This document shows positions 45,208 to 54,556 of a stretch of 64,000 nt of DNA, piece by piece; position 1 is the stretch's first letter; the number at the start of each line of letters is the position of its first letter. Origin of the DNA: Oceanobacillus timonensis (GTDB lineage: Bacteria; Bacillota; Bacilli; Bacillales; Amphibacillaceae); the NCBI RefSeq assembly GCF_900166635.1, contig NZ_LT800497.1, positions 1,154,303 through 1,218,302 on the forward strand, written 5' to 3'. Position numbers and translations under genes: made by a program. The notes below the pieces were generated by a model. The model was not told the DNA's origin. It worked only from the letters and a program-made list of their open reading frames with translations, and did not search any database.

Positions 45208-45860
45208 TAAGCAGATGGGGTGTCATCCACTTCTATTTCGACATATTTTTGATCAAGCAATTCCATTTCTGCCTGTGCACTTGTCATATCAGTTATCCAA
45301 TTTTGGAAAGCATCCGTTTCCTCTGTTTTAACATAGATAATAAAAGCGACATTCTCCAGATATTGAATATCTTCTAAAATATATCGGGATTGCTGGCGGA
45401 TTTCATTTTCCATTTTACCGAGTAACGAATATGCTACCGTTACGGATATTCCTTGCATTCGTTCTCTCCGAACAATACCAGTGGTTTGAATACCTTGTGT
45501 AGTTGCGGATCCATAAGCACGGATAAGTCCCCCGGCGCCAAGTTTAATTCCCCCGAAATACCTGGTCACGACAACAGCGGTATCTTTCAGTCCTTTTTTC
45601 TTTAACACTTCTAACATCGGAACGCCTGCAGTTCCGCTCGGTTCCCCATCATCATTTGCTTTTTGAATATGGTCTGTTTCACCGATGATGTATGCAGAAC
45701 AGTTATGTGTCGCATCCCGATGCTTTTTCTTAATAGATTGAACAAATTCCTGGGCTTCTTCTTCTGATTCAACCCGTTTAATGTGTGCGATAAAACGCGA
45801 TTTTTGAATAGTAATTTCATCTGTTCCTTGATGATTTACGGTATAATAAGTGGAAAGCAT
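45207..45860 (-). CDS. yvyE: YigZ/IMPACT-family protein YvyE
   Basis: A 217-residue cytoplasmic protein of the UPF0029/IMPACT family (SRFIAHIKRV, DATHNCSAYIIGETD, NDDGEPSGTAGVPML, TRYFGGIKLGAGGLIRAYG), followed by a DUF1949-type C-terminal domain. The length equals Bacillus subtilis YvyE as I recall it. Relatives are linked to translation control; no enzyme activity is established here. ATG 45860 has GAGGTG upstream, whereas the longer frame to 45929 has no ribosome site. It is divergent from degS, as in Bacillus. Confidence 0.92.
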   Translation of the reverse strand: MLSTYYTVNHQGTDEITIQKSRFIAHIKRVESEEEAQEFVQSIKKKHRDATHNCSAYIIGETDHIQKANDDGEPSGTAGVPMLEVLKKKGLKDTAVVVTRYFGGIKLGAGGLIRAYGSATTQGIQTTGIVRRERMQGISVTVAYSLLGKMENEIRQQSRYILEDIQYLENVAFIIYVKTEETDAFQNWITDMTSAQAEMELLDQKYVEIEVDDTPSA

Positions 45861-46078
45861 AATTATTTTCACCTCATTGAAAGCGTCATTTTGATTCGTA
45901 TATAGGCGTATCGTCTGAATGTCTTGCATTTATTTCTGTGCTTTTTTATCCGTGATTCGAAAGACATAGAATGAAGCTTAGAAGAGAACAAGCGATTTTA
46001 GTGAAATTAATTTGAATATAACCTTATAAAACAAAGGAAAGTTACGAATAATTATAACATAGGTTGGTGAGATTTCTG

Positions 46079-47212
46079 ATGTCAAAAAGTTTAAGCAGTG
46101 AAGCGATAGATCAAATTGTGGATAATGTACTGAACATGATAGATCAAAGTAAGGATGAAGTTTTTGAAATAACGGAAGAAAGCAGAAAAGAATATGAATA
46201 TCTTTCTGGGGAATTAGAATCAACCAAAAAGAAAGTGAAAGAGCATATTCAAAAAGGGGATAAATTAGAGAAGGAAGTAAAAGCTTATCGCCAACAGCTT
46301 GCATTGGTAAACAAGGACTTTAAGGAATACTCAGAAGACGAAGCACGCAAGGTTTATGAAAAAACAAACGAGCTTCAAACAAAATTATTCATTATGCGTG
46401 AGGAAGAAAGACTTTTGAGGCAGCGTCGTGATGAAATCGAAATCAGGCTGACAAATCTTGCCCATGTATTGGAACGCGGAGAAGACCTTGTAGCGAAAAT
46501 GACAGTTATCTTCAGCTTTATGAAAGATGATATGAAAGTAGTTAATGAAATGATTGAAGATGCGAAAGAAAAGCAAGCATTTGGTCTGAAAATCATTGAA
46601 GCACAAGAAGACGAAAGAAAAAAACTTTCACGGGAAATTCATGATGGACCAGCTCAGATGTTGGCTAATGTCTTATTACGTTCCGATATACTTGATCATG
46701 TTATAAAAAAAGGTACTCCGGAAGAGGTCTCTAAAGAAATTAAATCCTTACGGGAAAATGTTCGCTCTTCCTTACGGGAAGTTCGGAGGATTATCTACGA
46801 TCTGCGCCCAATGGCCTTGGATGACTTAGGACTTATCCCGACAATCCGGAAATATGCAGACAGATTAACAGAATATCATGACGTGCATGTGGATTTTATC
46901 GTATTTGGGGAAGAAAAAAGATTGGATTCGAAATACGAAGTTGCTTTATTCCGGCTTATGCAAGAGGCATCACAGAATGTTATCAAACATAGTGAAGCAA
47001 CAGAAGTCAAAATCAAGCTGGAAATTTTAAAAGATAGAATCATCTTAATTATAGCCGATAATGGAAAAGGGTTTTATCCGGACGAAAAAAATGATAATTC
47101 TTTTGGATTAATAGGGATGAAAGAACGGGTCGACATGCTTGAAGGTAAATTAGATATCACTACAGGGGAAGGAAAAGGGACAACAGTTACGATAAATGTT
47201 CCATATTCGTAA
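46079..47212 (+). CDS. degS: Sensor histidine kinase DegS
   Basis: A 377-residue soluble kinase without membrane segments. A long N-terminal coiled-coil sensor part (to about residue 175) precedes the HisKA_3 motif LSREIHDGPAQMLANVLL with the phosphorylated histidine. The ATPase boxes follow (ASQNVIKHS, IADNGKGFY, SFGLIGMKERVDML). It phosphorylates DegU to switch between motility, competence and exoenzyme production. ATG 46079 lies after GGTTGGTGAG; GTG 46064 overlaps that site and is rejected. A 325-base gap with its own promoter precedes degU. Confidence 0.95.
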   Translation: MSKSLSSEAIDQIVDNVLNMIDQSKDEVFEITEESRKEYEYLSGELESTKKKVKEHIQKGDKLEKEVKAYRQQLALVNKDFKEYSEDEARKVYEKTNELQTKLFIMREEERLLRQRRDEIEIRLTNLAHVLERGEDLVAKMTVIFSFMKDDMKVVNEMIEDAKEKQAFGLKIIEAQEDERKKLSREIHDGPAQMLANVLLRSDILDHVIKKGTPEEVSKEIKSLRENVRSSLREVRRIIYDLRPMALDDLGLIPTIRKYADRLTEYHDVHVDFIVFGEEKRLDSKYEVALFRLMQEASQNVIKHSEATEVKIKLEILKDRIILIIADNGKGFYPDEKNDNSFGLIGMKERVDMLEGKLDITTGEGKGTTVTINVPYS

Positions 47213-47414
47213 AGTTACGTATATAATGAGAAAGAGGAACTATATGAGAAAATTGGTATTTGTCCGTTCTTTAGCGAATTCGTCGTTTTTCTTATATTTT
47301 CCTGCTATGTAACAGAGTCTTTTTGTAGAAAACAGACTGTCTTGGCTCTTTCATACCGCCGTCCTCATCCGTGAAATAAGTAATCAGTCTGAAATAAATA
47401 GATTGAGCTGAAAT

Positions 47415-47443
47415 GAGACAATGATAGTGAGGTATACTATAAT
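47415..47443 (+). promoter_or_regulatory. Candidate separate promoter of degU
   Basis: GAGACA (47415-47420) and TATAAT (47438-47443) are 17 bases apart, about 95 bases before the degU start. It would let degU be expressed independently of degS. Confidence 0.45.
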
Positions 47444-47537
47444 AGACTTACTTTATTAGAAAAAAATAATCTATCTATTAATGATTAAAAATATCACCGT
47501 TCAATTAGTATCATTCAGTAGAAAAGGAGATTTATAT

Positions 47538-48230
47538 ATGGACGCACAAAAAGAAGTAAATATTGTATTAATTGATGACCATAAATTATTTCGGGAGGGT
47601 GTTAAGCGGATTTTAGAGTTTGAACCTGCTTTTCATGTCGTTGCGGAAGCTGATGACGGAACGGATGCAGCTGATATTGTAAGAGAAAATAATCCGGATG
47701 TTGTATTAATGGACATTAATATGCCTAAAATAAATGGGGTACAAGCAACTGCGGATTTGCTGAGACAATTTCCAAACACAAAAATCATCATCCTGTCTAT
47801 CCATGACGATGAAAATTATGTAACGCACGCATTAAAAACAGGAGCACAAGGTTATCTGCTAAAAGAGATGGATGCAGAGGCACTTGTCGAGGCAATTAAA
47901 GTAGTAAGCGAAGGCGGTTCTTACTTACATCCGCGTATCACTCATAATTTAGTGAAGGAGTACCGCCGTCTGGCACGGGAAAATAGTTCCAATCTGGCGA
48001 ATAGAAATGTAGAACATCGCAAACCGCTCCATCTATTAACAAGACGTGAATGTCAAGTGCTTCAGCTACTAGCAGAAGGAAACAGTAACCGTGCTGTAGC
48101 AGAATCTCTTTATATTAGTGAAAAAACAGTCAAAAACCATGTAAGTAATATTCTTCAAAAAATGAATGTAAATGATCGTACCCAAGCTGTTGTGCATGCG
48201 ATTCGAAAAGGCTGGGTAGAAGTGATTTAA
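47538..48230 (+). CDS. degU: Response regulator DegU
   Basis: A 230-residue two-domain regulator. The receiver domain has [18 protein letters not shown], phospho-acceptor Asp in [12 protein letters not shown] and a conserved Lys in GYLLKEMD. The C-terminal LuxR-type helix-turn-helix is [20 protein letters not shown] with [18 protein letters not shown]. It is DegS's partner and controls competence (comK), motility and secreted enzymes. ATG 47538 follows AAAGGAG; the longer frame to 47481 is not supported. The next gene is separated by a terminator. Confidence 0.96.
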   Translation: MDAQKEVNIVLIDDHKLFREGVKRILEFEPAFHVVAEADDGTDAADIVRENNPDVVLMDINMPKINGVQATADLLRQFPNTKIIILSIHDDENYVTHALKTGAQGYLLKEMDAEALVEAIKVVSEGGSYLHPRITHNLVKEYRRLARENSSNLANRNVEHRKPLHLLTRRECQVLQLLAEGNSNRAVAESLYISEKTVKNHVSNILQKMNVNDRTQAVVHAIRKGWVEVI

Positions 48231-48239
48231 TATATAAGC

Positions 48240-48278
48240 AAACAACGTCCTGATTTATTTCGTCAGGGCGTTGTTTTT
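48240..48278 (+). terminator. Terminator of degU
   Basis: AAACAACGTCCTGA and TCAGGGCGTTGTTT pair with one G-T wobble around a short loop and run into TTTT. Confidence 0.85.
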
Positions 48279-48503
48279 CGTTATCTTCTTTAGCGATGAG
48301 GAGGAGATGAAAAACGCGTTTGTTGCCGGGAAAACAGTAAATAAATATAAAATAAGGCAAGAGGAATAATATGCTCACAGCCCTTGAAAAATCATTCGAT
48401 TTTTACTGGTGTTTCGTGTAGAATAATGTCAAGTAATCTATTTCATAAACAGATAAACAGAAATAAAATAGCATTGTATCAGAATAAAAAGGAGTTATTG
48501 TCT

Positions 48504-49349
48504 ATGAAGATTGCTGTTATGACAGATAGTACAGCATATATTACGCCCGAAGAACGTGAAAAATACCATATTCATATGGTTCCTTTGAGCGTCAATTTTC
48601 AAGATGCATCTTATCGTGAAGAATTGGATATTACCACAGAAGCATTTTATCAAAAGCTCGCTCAAGAAAAAGAACTGCCAAGTACCTCCCAGCCATCTCT
48701 CGGTGAGATCACGGAAAAATTGGAAGAGTTGGCGGAAGACTATGATGCAGTGATTTCGGTTCATTTATCAAGCGGCATCAGCGGTACATACCAGACCATG
48801 GTCAGTGCCGGAGAAATGGTCGAAGGAATTGATGTCTATGCCTATGATTCGGAAATGAGCTGTATGATACAAGGTTTTTATACACTGGAAGCAGCGGCAA
48901 TGGCTCAGAACGCAGCGGTCTCCCCGGAAGATATTCTTGCGAGAATGGACGAAATGAAAAAAACAGTCCGTGCCTACTTTATGGTAGACGACTTAACGAA
49001 TTTACAAAAAGGCGGAAGATTATCCAATGCGCAAGCTGTAGTAGGCAGTTTACTGCAAATCAAGCCTATCCTTCATTTTGAAAACAAGCTTATCGTTCCT
49101 TTTGAAAAAATCCGCACGAAGAAAAAAGCGATATCCCGAATGCTTGGGTTATTAGATGAAGAAGTGAACGCAGGAAAGGAACTGCGTGTTGTATTTATTC
49201 ATGGCAATGACCGTCCCTATGCTGAAAAATTGAAAGCGGACTTTCAAGAAAAACATCCTGAAATAGAAACGTCTATCAGTTATTTTGGACCTGTTATCGG
49301 TACACATCTTGGACAAGGTGCTATTGGCGTTGCCTGGTATGAAAAATAA
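48504..49349 (+). CDS. DegV-family fatty-acid-binding protein
   Basis: A 281-residue cytoplasmic protein with the DegV fold: IAVMTDSTAYI (residues 3-13), TSQPSLGEI, VHLSSGISGTYQTM near residue 90 and a C-terminal GPVIGTHLGQGAIGVAWY. Relatives (FakB) bind a fatty acid and present it to the FakA kinase. GGAGTTATTGTCT precedes ATG 48504; the open frame to 48384 has no ribosome site. It sits between degU and comFA, as degV does in Bacillus. Confidence 0.93.
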   Translation: MKIAVMTDSTAYITPEEREKYHIHMVPLSVNFQDASYREELDITTEAFYQKLAQEKELPSTSQPSLGEITEKLEELAEDYDAVISVHLSSGISGTYQTMVSAGEMVEGIDVYAYDSEMSCMIQGFYTLEAAAMAQNAAVSPEDILARMDEMKKTVRAYFMVDDLTNLQKGGRLSNAQAVVGSLLQIKPILHFENKLIVPFEKIRTKKKAISRMLGLLDEEVNAGKELRVVFIHGNDRPYAEKLKADFQEKHPEIETSISYFGPVIGTHLGQGAIGVAWYEK

Positions 49350-49353
49350 GGAA

Positions 49354-49391
49354 AACTTCATTCAGAGGCAATAAGTTCGCTGAATGAAGTT
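49354..49391 (+). terminator. Hairpin after the DegV-family gene
   Basis: AACTTCATTCAG (49354-49365) and CTGAATGAAGTT (49380-49391) form a perfect 12-base stem; the tail TCTCCTCC is a weak terminator end. Confidence 0.55.
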
Positions 49392-49447
49392 CTCCTCCAA
49401 TGTAACAAATAACTATTTCCCCACATTTTACGGAGGTGTTAAACAAT

Positions 49448-50857
49448 ATGGATAAACAGATTCCGTTGTCCCCTGCACTCCTGGCACAAGCTTTATCCGG
49501 TAAACGGATATTAGCAGAAGAAGCCCCTGTACCTCAAGCATGCTTTCACGTTCTTTGTTCTACAAAACAAGTACTCCCGATCCCTGCTATCGAAAACAAG
49601 AATGGGTTATTAAAATGTACCCGTTGTGGTAATACAGCCATGTCTTATTTTTCGGAATACCCCTGTGGTATCTGTGAAAAAAACCATTTCTACTGTCGAA
49701 ACTGTATTCAAATGGGCAGAATAAGTGAATGTAAGCCGTTATATATCTGGAATGGTGCAGAAGCAGATTGGCCGGAGCATTCCAGCCCTTTAACTTGGGA
49801 AGGAGAGCTAACAACAGCTCAGAGTCGGGCAGCAGCTAGTCTGGAGCAAGCTGTTAACAATCGAATTCCATCCTATTTATGCTGGGCAGTTTGCGGGTCT
49901 GGGAAAACAGAGATGTTATTCCCTGCGATGACGGCAGCATTAAAGCGTGGAGATCGTGTGGCTCTTGCTTCCCCGCGTGTTGATGTGATTCGGGAACTGT
50001 ATCCGAGAATAAAAAAAGCTTTCCAAAATGTGTCGTCAGAAGCGCTTTATGGCGGAAGTGAGCATCGGACAGGCAAGGCACAACTCATTTTAGCCACGAC
50101 GCATCAACTAATGCGTTATGATCAGGCATTTGATTTATTGATTATTGATGAGGTGGATGCTTTCCCATTTTATGTAGATAAAAGTTTAATACATGCCGCC
50201 AAACAAGCTGTTAAGAAACAAGCAACGACTTTATACCTCACCGCAACCCCGCGTGAAAATTTCAAGCTGCAAATGAAGCTTGGAAAATTGCCATACGTTT
50301 TCGTTCCTTTACGATACCACGGACATCCTTTACCTGTTCCCACATATCAATTTGCTTTTACTCTCTCTCATCAATTAACGAATAAAAAACTTCCAAAAAC
50401 TTTTTTAACATGGCTTATCCGCAGACAGAACCCAAAACGGCAATTGCTTATTTTTGTCCCGGAAATTGTGATGGCAAAAGAATTAAAAGAAGTCATTTCC
50501 AAATTATTGCTCAAGACAGAGGTTATTTCTGCTTCTGAAGAATTAGAAGTTGTTTTTGCGGCCGATCAGGACAGGGAAGCAAAAATCAATCAATTTCGGG
50601 AAAAGAAATTACGTGCCTTGATAACTACAACGATATTGGAAAGAGGGGTGACTTTTCCTTCTGTAGATGTTGCGGTATTGCATGCCGGTCATGACGTATT
50701 TAATGAAGCAGCGCTGGTTCAAATTGCCGGACGTGCCGGAAGAAGTGCGGATGATCCATCCGGCGAGGTCGCCTTTTTTCATGATGGAAAAACAGACGCT
50801 ATGGAGAAAGCAAGACAAATGATTCTGGATATGAATCAAAGGGGGAAAAAGCTGTGA
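49448..50857 (+). CDS. comFA: Competence DNA-uptake helicase ComFA
   Basis: A 469-residue superfamily 2 helicase. An N-terminal four-cysteine zinc motif (CTRCGN ... CGICEKNHFYCRNC) precedes Walker A WAVCGSGKTEM, the Walker B box LLIIDEVDAFPF, TLYLTATPRE and the C-terminal QIAGRAGRS. It drives single-stranded DNA through the membrane channel during transformation. ATG 49448 lies 11 bases after GGAGG; GTG 49436 overlaps the ribosome site. It overlaps comFC by 4 bases. The usual comFB gene is not present between them. Confidence 0.95.
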   Translation: MDKQIPLSPALLAQALSGKRILAEEAPVPQACFHVLCSTKQVLPIPAIENKNGLLKCTRCGNTAMSYFSEYPCGICEKNHFYCRNCIQMGRISECKPLYIWNGAEADWPEHSSPLTWEGELTTAQSRAAASLEQAVNNRIPSYLCWAVCGSGKTEMLFPAMTAALKRGDRVALASPRVDVIRELYPRIKKAFQNVSSEALYGGSEHRTGKAQLILATTHQLMRYDQAFDLLIIDEVDAFPFYVDKSLIHAAKQAVKKQATTLYLTATPRENFKLQMKLGKLPYVFVPLRYHGHPLPVPTYQFAFTLSHQLTNKKLPKTFLTWLIRRQNPKRQLLIFVPEIVMAKELKEVISKLLLKTEVISASEELEVVFAADQDREAKINQFREKKLRALITTTILERGVTFPSVDVAVLHAGHDVFNEAALVQIAGRAGRSADDPSGEVAFFHDGKTDAMEKARQMILDMNQRGKKL

Positions 50858-51531
50858 ATCATTGTCTATATTGTTATGAACCATTGGAGAAACCATTGAC
50901 CTGGTCGCATTGGTTGACGTTGGTAAAACCGCCTGCCTTATGTTCGTCCTGTGCGGATACATTAGAAATCATTTCCGGGAAACGATGTGAAGGATGCAGC
51001 CGGGCGTGGAATGGGAAATTATGTTTGGATTGTCAGCAATGGAGAGAACTGGGAGATAATATTGAAAAGAATTTTTCCATTTTTAATTATAACGCTGCAA
51101 TACGTGACATGATTCGTCAATGGAAATACAGAGGCGATTATGTATTAAGAGAAATTTTTCGAAAAGAACTCCAAAGTGCCTTTAAGAAACAATTTGCAGA
51201 TAAGTATCCACAGATAGCTGTTGTACCGATTCCGATAAGTGAAAACAGGATGCGGGAAAGGGGATTTAATCAATCACTGGCACTTGCAGAAATGCTGGCG
51301 TGTCCTATCAACCACGTTTTAGGCAGGAGAAGCGGGGAGAAACAGGCAAGCAATAATCGGAAAGAACGGTTAAAAAGAGATAATCCATTTTTTATCATCA
51401 AACCATTGAAGCAGACTGCGCTGATAGTGGATGATGTTTATACAACGGGGACAACCGTACGGCAGGCAGCACAGCAGTTAAAACTTCATGGTTGCCCGGC
51501 GGTCTATGTATTAACCGTAGCAAGAAGTTAA
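50854..51531 (+). CDS. comFC: Competence protein ComFC (phosphoribosyltransferase-like)
   Basis: A 225-residue protein with an N-terminal double zinc ribbon (CLYCYEPL, CSSCAD, CEGCSR, CLDC) and a C-terminal phosphoribosyltransferase fold with TALIVDDVYTTGTTVRQA. It binds ComFA and is needed for efficient transformation. GTG 50854 overlaps the comFA stop (GTGA) and has AAAGGGGG upstream, so it is translationally coupled. Confidence 0.94.
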   Translation: MNHCLYCYEPLEKPLTWSHWLTLVKPPALCSSCADTLEIISGKRCEGCSRAWNGKLCLDCQQWRELGDNIEKNFSIFNYNAAIRDMIRQWKYRGDYVLREIFRKELQSAFKKQFADKYPQIAVVPIPISENRMRERGFNQSLALAEMLACPINHVLGRRSGEKQASNNRKERLKRDNPFFIIKPLKQTALIVDDVYTTGTTVRQAAQQLKLHGCPAVYVLTVARS

Positions 51532-51719
51532 GATTGAACAGTGTAAGAACAACGTTAAAAAGCAGGAGAATACCCAAAACAGTGTGGTGATTTGTTATAA
51601 TAAATTTGAAATCAAACTGCGTTTAGCGAAAGATTTACGGGCGATTCTCCCTGGTAAAATGAAAAATCATCCGTAAAATGAATCATTTTTACTATTAACA
51701 AAAACGGTAATAGTGACGA

Positions 51720-51728
51720 TGATATAAT
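51720..51728 (+). promoter_or_regulatory. Extended -10 promoter before yvyF-flgM
   Basis: TGATATAAT is a perfect extended -10 element about 100 bases before yvyF. A weak sigma-D-like pair (TAAC at 51696 and GACGATGA at 51714) overlaps it. Confidence 0.5.
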
Positions 51729-51825
51729 TAGGTTAAGGCTTTTTTGAAGAAATATTCATTGATATAAGTGCCTGAACATTGAAAATTCCTTCCTGGCAAG
51801 ATAAAAGCGGAGAGGAGACATAACA

Positions 51826-52248
51826 ATGGCAGAACTGGCAAACTGCGAACGATGTAATCGTGTGTTTGTAAAGCAATTTAGAGAAATATGTAATGCTTGT
51901 TATAAAAAAGAAGAAGAAGATTTTAAAACGGTATATACCTATTTAAGAAAACGGGAAAACAGAGCTGCTACGATGGGGCAGATTATAGCAGCAACAGGCA
52001 TAGATGAACACCTTCTCCATAAATTTATTCGCGAAAACAGACTTCAGCCTTCCCAATTTCCGAATTTATCTTATCCTTGTGAAAGATGCGGGAATCCTAT
52101 CACAGAAGGGAATATATGTGACGATTGCCAAACCCAATTAAAGGAAGATCTGATGCAGCATGAGGCCGTAGAGTCTTTACAGGAGAAGACGTTCCAGGAA
52201 ACAAAAGAGAAAACATATTATGCTAAAGGGGAATGGAAGAAAGATTAA
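51826..52248 (+). CDS. yvyF: Flagellar operon protein YvyF (TIGR03826 type)
   Basis: A 140-residue cytoplasmic protein with two zinc-knuckle pairs (CERCNRVF ... ICNACYKKE, and CERCGNPI ... CDDC) around a helical MerR-like segment (ATMGQIIAATGIDEHLLHKF). It is the first gene of the flgM operon in Bacillus and has been tied to regulation of flagellar genes; no reaction is known. The ATG follows AGAGGAG. flgM starts 33 bases downstream. Confidence 0.9.
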   Translation: MAELANCERCNRVFVKQFREICNACYKKEEEDFKTVYTYLRKRENRAATMGQIIAATGIDEHLLHKFIRENRLQPSQFPNLSYPCERCGNPITEGNICDDCQTQLKEDLMQHEAVESLQEKTFQETKEKTYYAKGEWKKD

Positions 52249-52281
52249 TATATCAGGACATTACTGGAAGGGGTGCAGAAA

Positions 52282-52545
52282 ATGAAAATACATGGGCCAA
52301 ATCCAACAAATTTTAATCCATATAAACAGGCTTTTAACAATAAACAAGCGGCGGAATCAGAAGCTTCCAAGAAAGATAGTATTGAAATATCGAATGAAGC
52401 AAAGAAATTACAGAAGCAGGGTCAGCCAAATGAAGCACGGGCTGCGTATGTAAATGAAATAAAGCAGAAGATTGAGAATAACCAATATGAAATAAACTAT
52501 GACAAGGTTGCTCAGAAAATGCATGATTTTTGGACTGGTAAATAG
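52282..52545 (+). CDS. flgM: Anti-sigma-D factor FlgM
   Basis: An 87-residue protein. An unstructured N-terminus (MKIHGPNPTNFNPYKQAFN) precedes the sigma-D-binding helices with IEISNEAKKLQ and a C-terminal VAQKMHDFW. FlgM holds sigma-D inactive until the hook-basal body is complete. GGAAGGGG lies about 7-9 bases before ATG 52282; an upstream in-frame GTG overlaps the ribosome site. flgN follows after 26 bases. Confidence 0.95.
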   Translation: MKIHGPNPTNFNPYKQAFNNKQAAESEASKKDSIEISNEAKKLQKQGQPNEARAAYVNEIKQKIENNQYEINYDKVAQKMHDFWTGK

Positions 52546-52571
52546 TGCATACAGTCAAAGGAGGAAAATGG

Positions 52572-53054
52572 GTGAGCATGCAGTTGATTCACGCAATAAA
52601 TGATTTAACGGCTACGCATACAGATTTGCTGATGTTATCGAAACAAAAAACAGAAGCTTTAACAAATAATAATTTGGATGCATTTCAAGGCCTGCTTGTA
52701 CAAGAACGGAACCTGATCCGCCAGCTGGAAAAGCAGGAGGAAAAAAGACAAGAGATGTCAGAAGCATGGAATGAAGAGCAGTCTCATCCGGCAGAAACAT
52801 TAACGATTACAGAGATTCTGAAACGGTTAGATGGAGAAGAACAGAAAAGCTTGGAAAAAGCTGCGGTTGCATTAACGGATACCATTACTGCATTGAAGAG
52901 ACAAGAACAGTTAAATAAGACCTTATTGGAGGAATCCATGAAGTTTGTGCAGCTTTCGATGGAATTAGTGAATCCAACCATCCAATCGATGAATTATGGG
53001 GCGGCTTCTTCCGAAAAGATGTCTGGCCGTTCTTTGTTTGATTCGAAAGCATAG
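52572..53054 (+). CDS. flgN: Flagellar chaperone FlgN
   Basis: A 160-residue, mostly helical protein of the FlgN family (LIHAINDLTATHTDLLMLSK at the start). FlgN is the export chaperone for the hook-filament junction proteins FlgK and FlgL, whose genes follow. AAAGGAGG (52557-52564) is 7 bases before GTG 52572 and 13 before ATG 52578, so GTG is chosen. The frame further upstream overlaps flgM and lacks a ribosome site. Confidence 0.92.
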   Translation: MSMQLIHAINDLTATHTDLLMLSKQKTEALTNNNLDAFQGLLVQERNLIRQLEKQEEKRQEMSEAWNEEQSHPAETLTITEILKRLDGEEQKSLEKAAVALTDTITALKRQEQLNKTLLEESMKFVQLSMELVNPTIQSMNYGAASSEKMSGRSLFDSKA

Positions 53055-53074
53055 AAAAAGGGGAGAAGAATGAA

Positions 53075-54547
53075 ATGAGCACGTTCCGAGGATTAGAAAT
53101 GTCACGTCAAGCATTGAGTACACAACAAAGTGCTCTATATACAACCGGACATAATATCTCCAACGCCAACACACCTGGATATTCCAGACAACGGGTTAAT
53201 ATGCAGGCAATGAATGCATATCCGACACCAGGAATGAATAGTCCGAATCTGCCTGGGCAGGTAGGAACCGGAGTTGAGGCTGGATCAGTACAGCGGCTCC
53301 GTAATCAGTTCTTAGATACACAATTCCGGGCGGAGAATGCATCGGTAGGTTACTGGTCTGAACGATCAGAGGCGTTATCAAGAATGGAAAACTTATTAAA
53401 TGAGCCGAGTGATACAGGTATTGAAGCAGCCACGAGCGATTTTTGGAGTTCGCTGCAGGAAGCAGCTGCCAATCCAGAACAGAATGGTGCCCGAGCCGTT
53501 GTACTGCAAAGTGGCGGTGCATTGGCAGACACGTTTAATCACCTGTCTTCTTCCATGAATGATATTCGATCTGATTTACAAACAGAGACAGAGAATACGA
53601 TTAATCAGGCAAATGATATGATCAAAGGTCTGGATGAGATAAATACGCAGATTAAAAAGCTTGAAACGCACGGATATAATGCGAACGACTTATATGATAA
53701 GCGCGATAATATGTTAGACGATTTGTCAGGAATCGTGAATATCGAAGTGGAATACGACGACAGTCATATCCCTCAAGGAAAACAAGGGGATGGTACCGCA
53801 ACGGTAAAGGTAAAAGATGAAGAAGGCAATGCGTTGGCCACTTTAGTGAACGGTGTAACGGGAGAAACCAATGAAATTGACGACCCGGTTTATACAAAAA
53901 TAGATGGAATGACCGTATTTGAAAGCATCTCCGTAAATGGTATGGATATTACATCTTCCCAGGGGACGATTCAAAGTTATGTACATACTTCAGGTTATGC
54001 TGAAGACGGAGAAGTAAAAGGTGATTTTCCAGAAATGCTGGAGAAGCTGGATAACCTTGCTTATGCGATTAGTAAAAGTTTTAATGAGGTGCATCAGGAG
54101 GGTGGTACAGAGGTTCCGTTCTTTAACGAATTAGCAGATTCTAAAGGGGCTGCCGGAGCGATGGAAGTTATTTTGGAAGATCCCCAGGATATTGTTGTAT
54201 CGTCTAATGGAAATGCAGGAAGCGGGGATTTAGCAAGTGAGCTGGCTGACATTTTCACGAACCCGAATGGTGAACTGGACGATGTGTCTGTGAACGGTTA
54301 TCTGGAATCAATGATTGGTGAGATTGGTGTGGATGCCAACCATGCCAACACGATGCTGGATAGTACCGCAACATTACAGCATCAAGTGAATAACCAGCGC
54401 CAGTCAATCAGTGCTGTATCCTTAGATGAAGAAATGACGAATATGGTTAAATTCCAGCATGCTTATAATGCTGCTGCTCGCGGTATGACAGCGATGGATG
54501 AGCTGATAGATACCGTTATCAACCGAATGGGATTAGTAGGAAGGTAG
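53075..54547 (+). CDS. flgK: Hook-filament junction protein FlgK (HAP1)
   Basis: A 490-residue exported flagellar protein. The conserved rod/hook start (STFRGLEMSRQALSTQQSAL, NISNANTPGYSRQRVNM) and the C-terminal helix (MTNMVKFQHAYNAAARGMTA, then DTVINRMGLVGR) are both present, with the variable acidic middle expected of a halotolerant species. It connects hook and filament. The start has GGGGAG about 7 bases upstream. It lies 20 bases after flgN. Confidence 0.96.
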   Translation: MSTFRGLEMSRQALSTQQSALYTTGHNISNANTPGYSRQRVNMQAMNAYPTPGMNSPNLPGQVGTGVEAGSVQRLRNQFLDTQFRAENASVGYWSERSEALSRMENLLNEPSDTGIEAATSDFWSSLQEAAANPEQNGARAVVLQSGGALADTFNHLSSSMNDIRSDLQTETENTINQANDMIKGLDEINTQIKKLETHGYNANDLYDKRDNMLDDLSGIVNIEVEYDDSHIPQGKQGDGTATVKVKDEEGNALATLVNGVTGETNEIDDPVYTKIDGMTVFESISVNGMDITSSQGTIQSYVHTSGYAEDGEVKGDFPEMLEKLDNLAYAISKSFNEVHQEGGTEVPFFNELADSKGAAGAMEVILEDPQDIVVSSNGNAGSGDLASELADIFTNPNGELDDVSVNGYLESMIGEIGVDANHANTMLDSTATLQHQVNNQRQSISAVSLDEEMTNMVKFQHAYNAAARGMTAMDELIDTVINRMGLVGR

Positions 54548-54556
54548 GTTAAAAAA

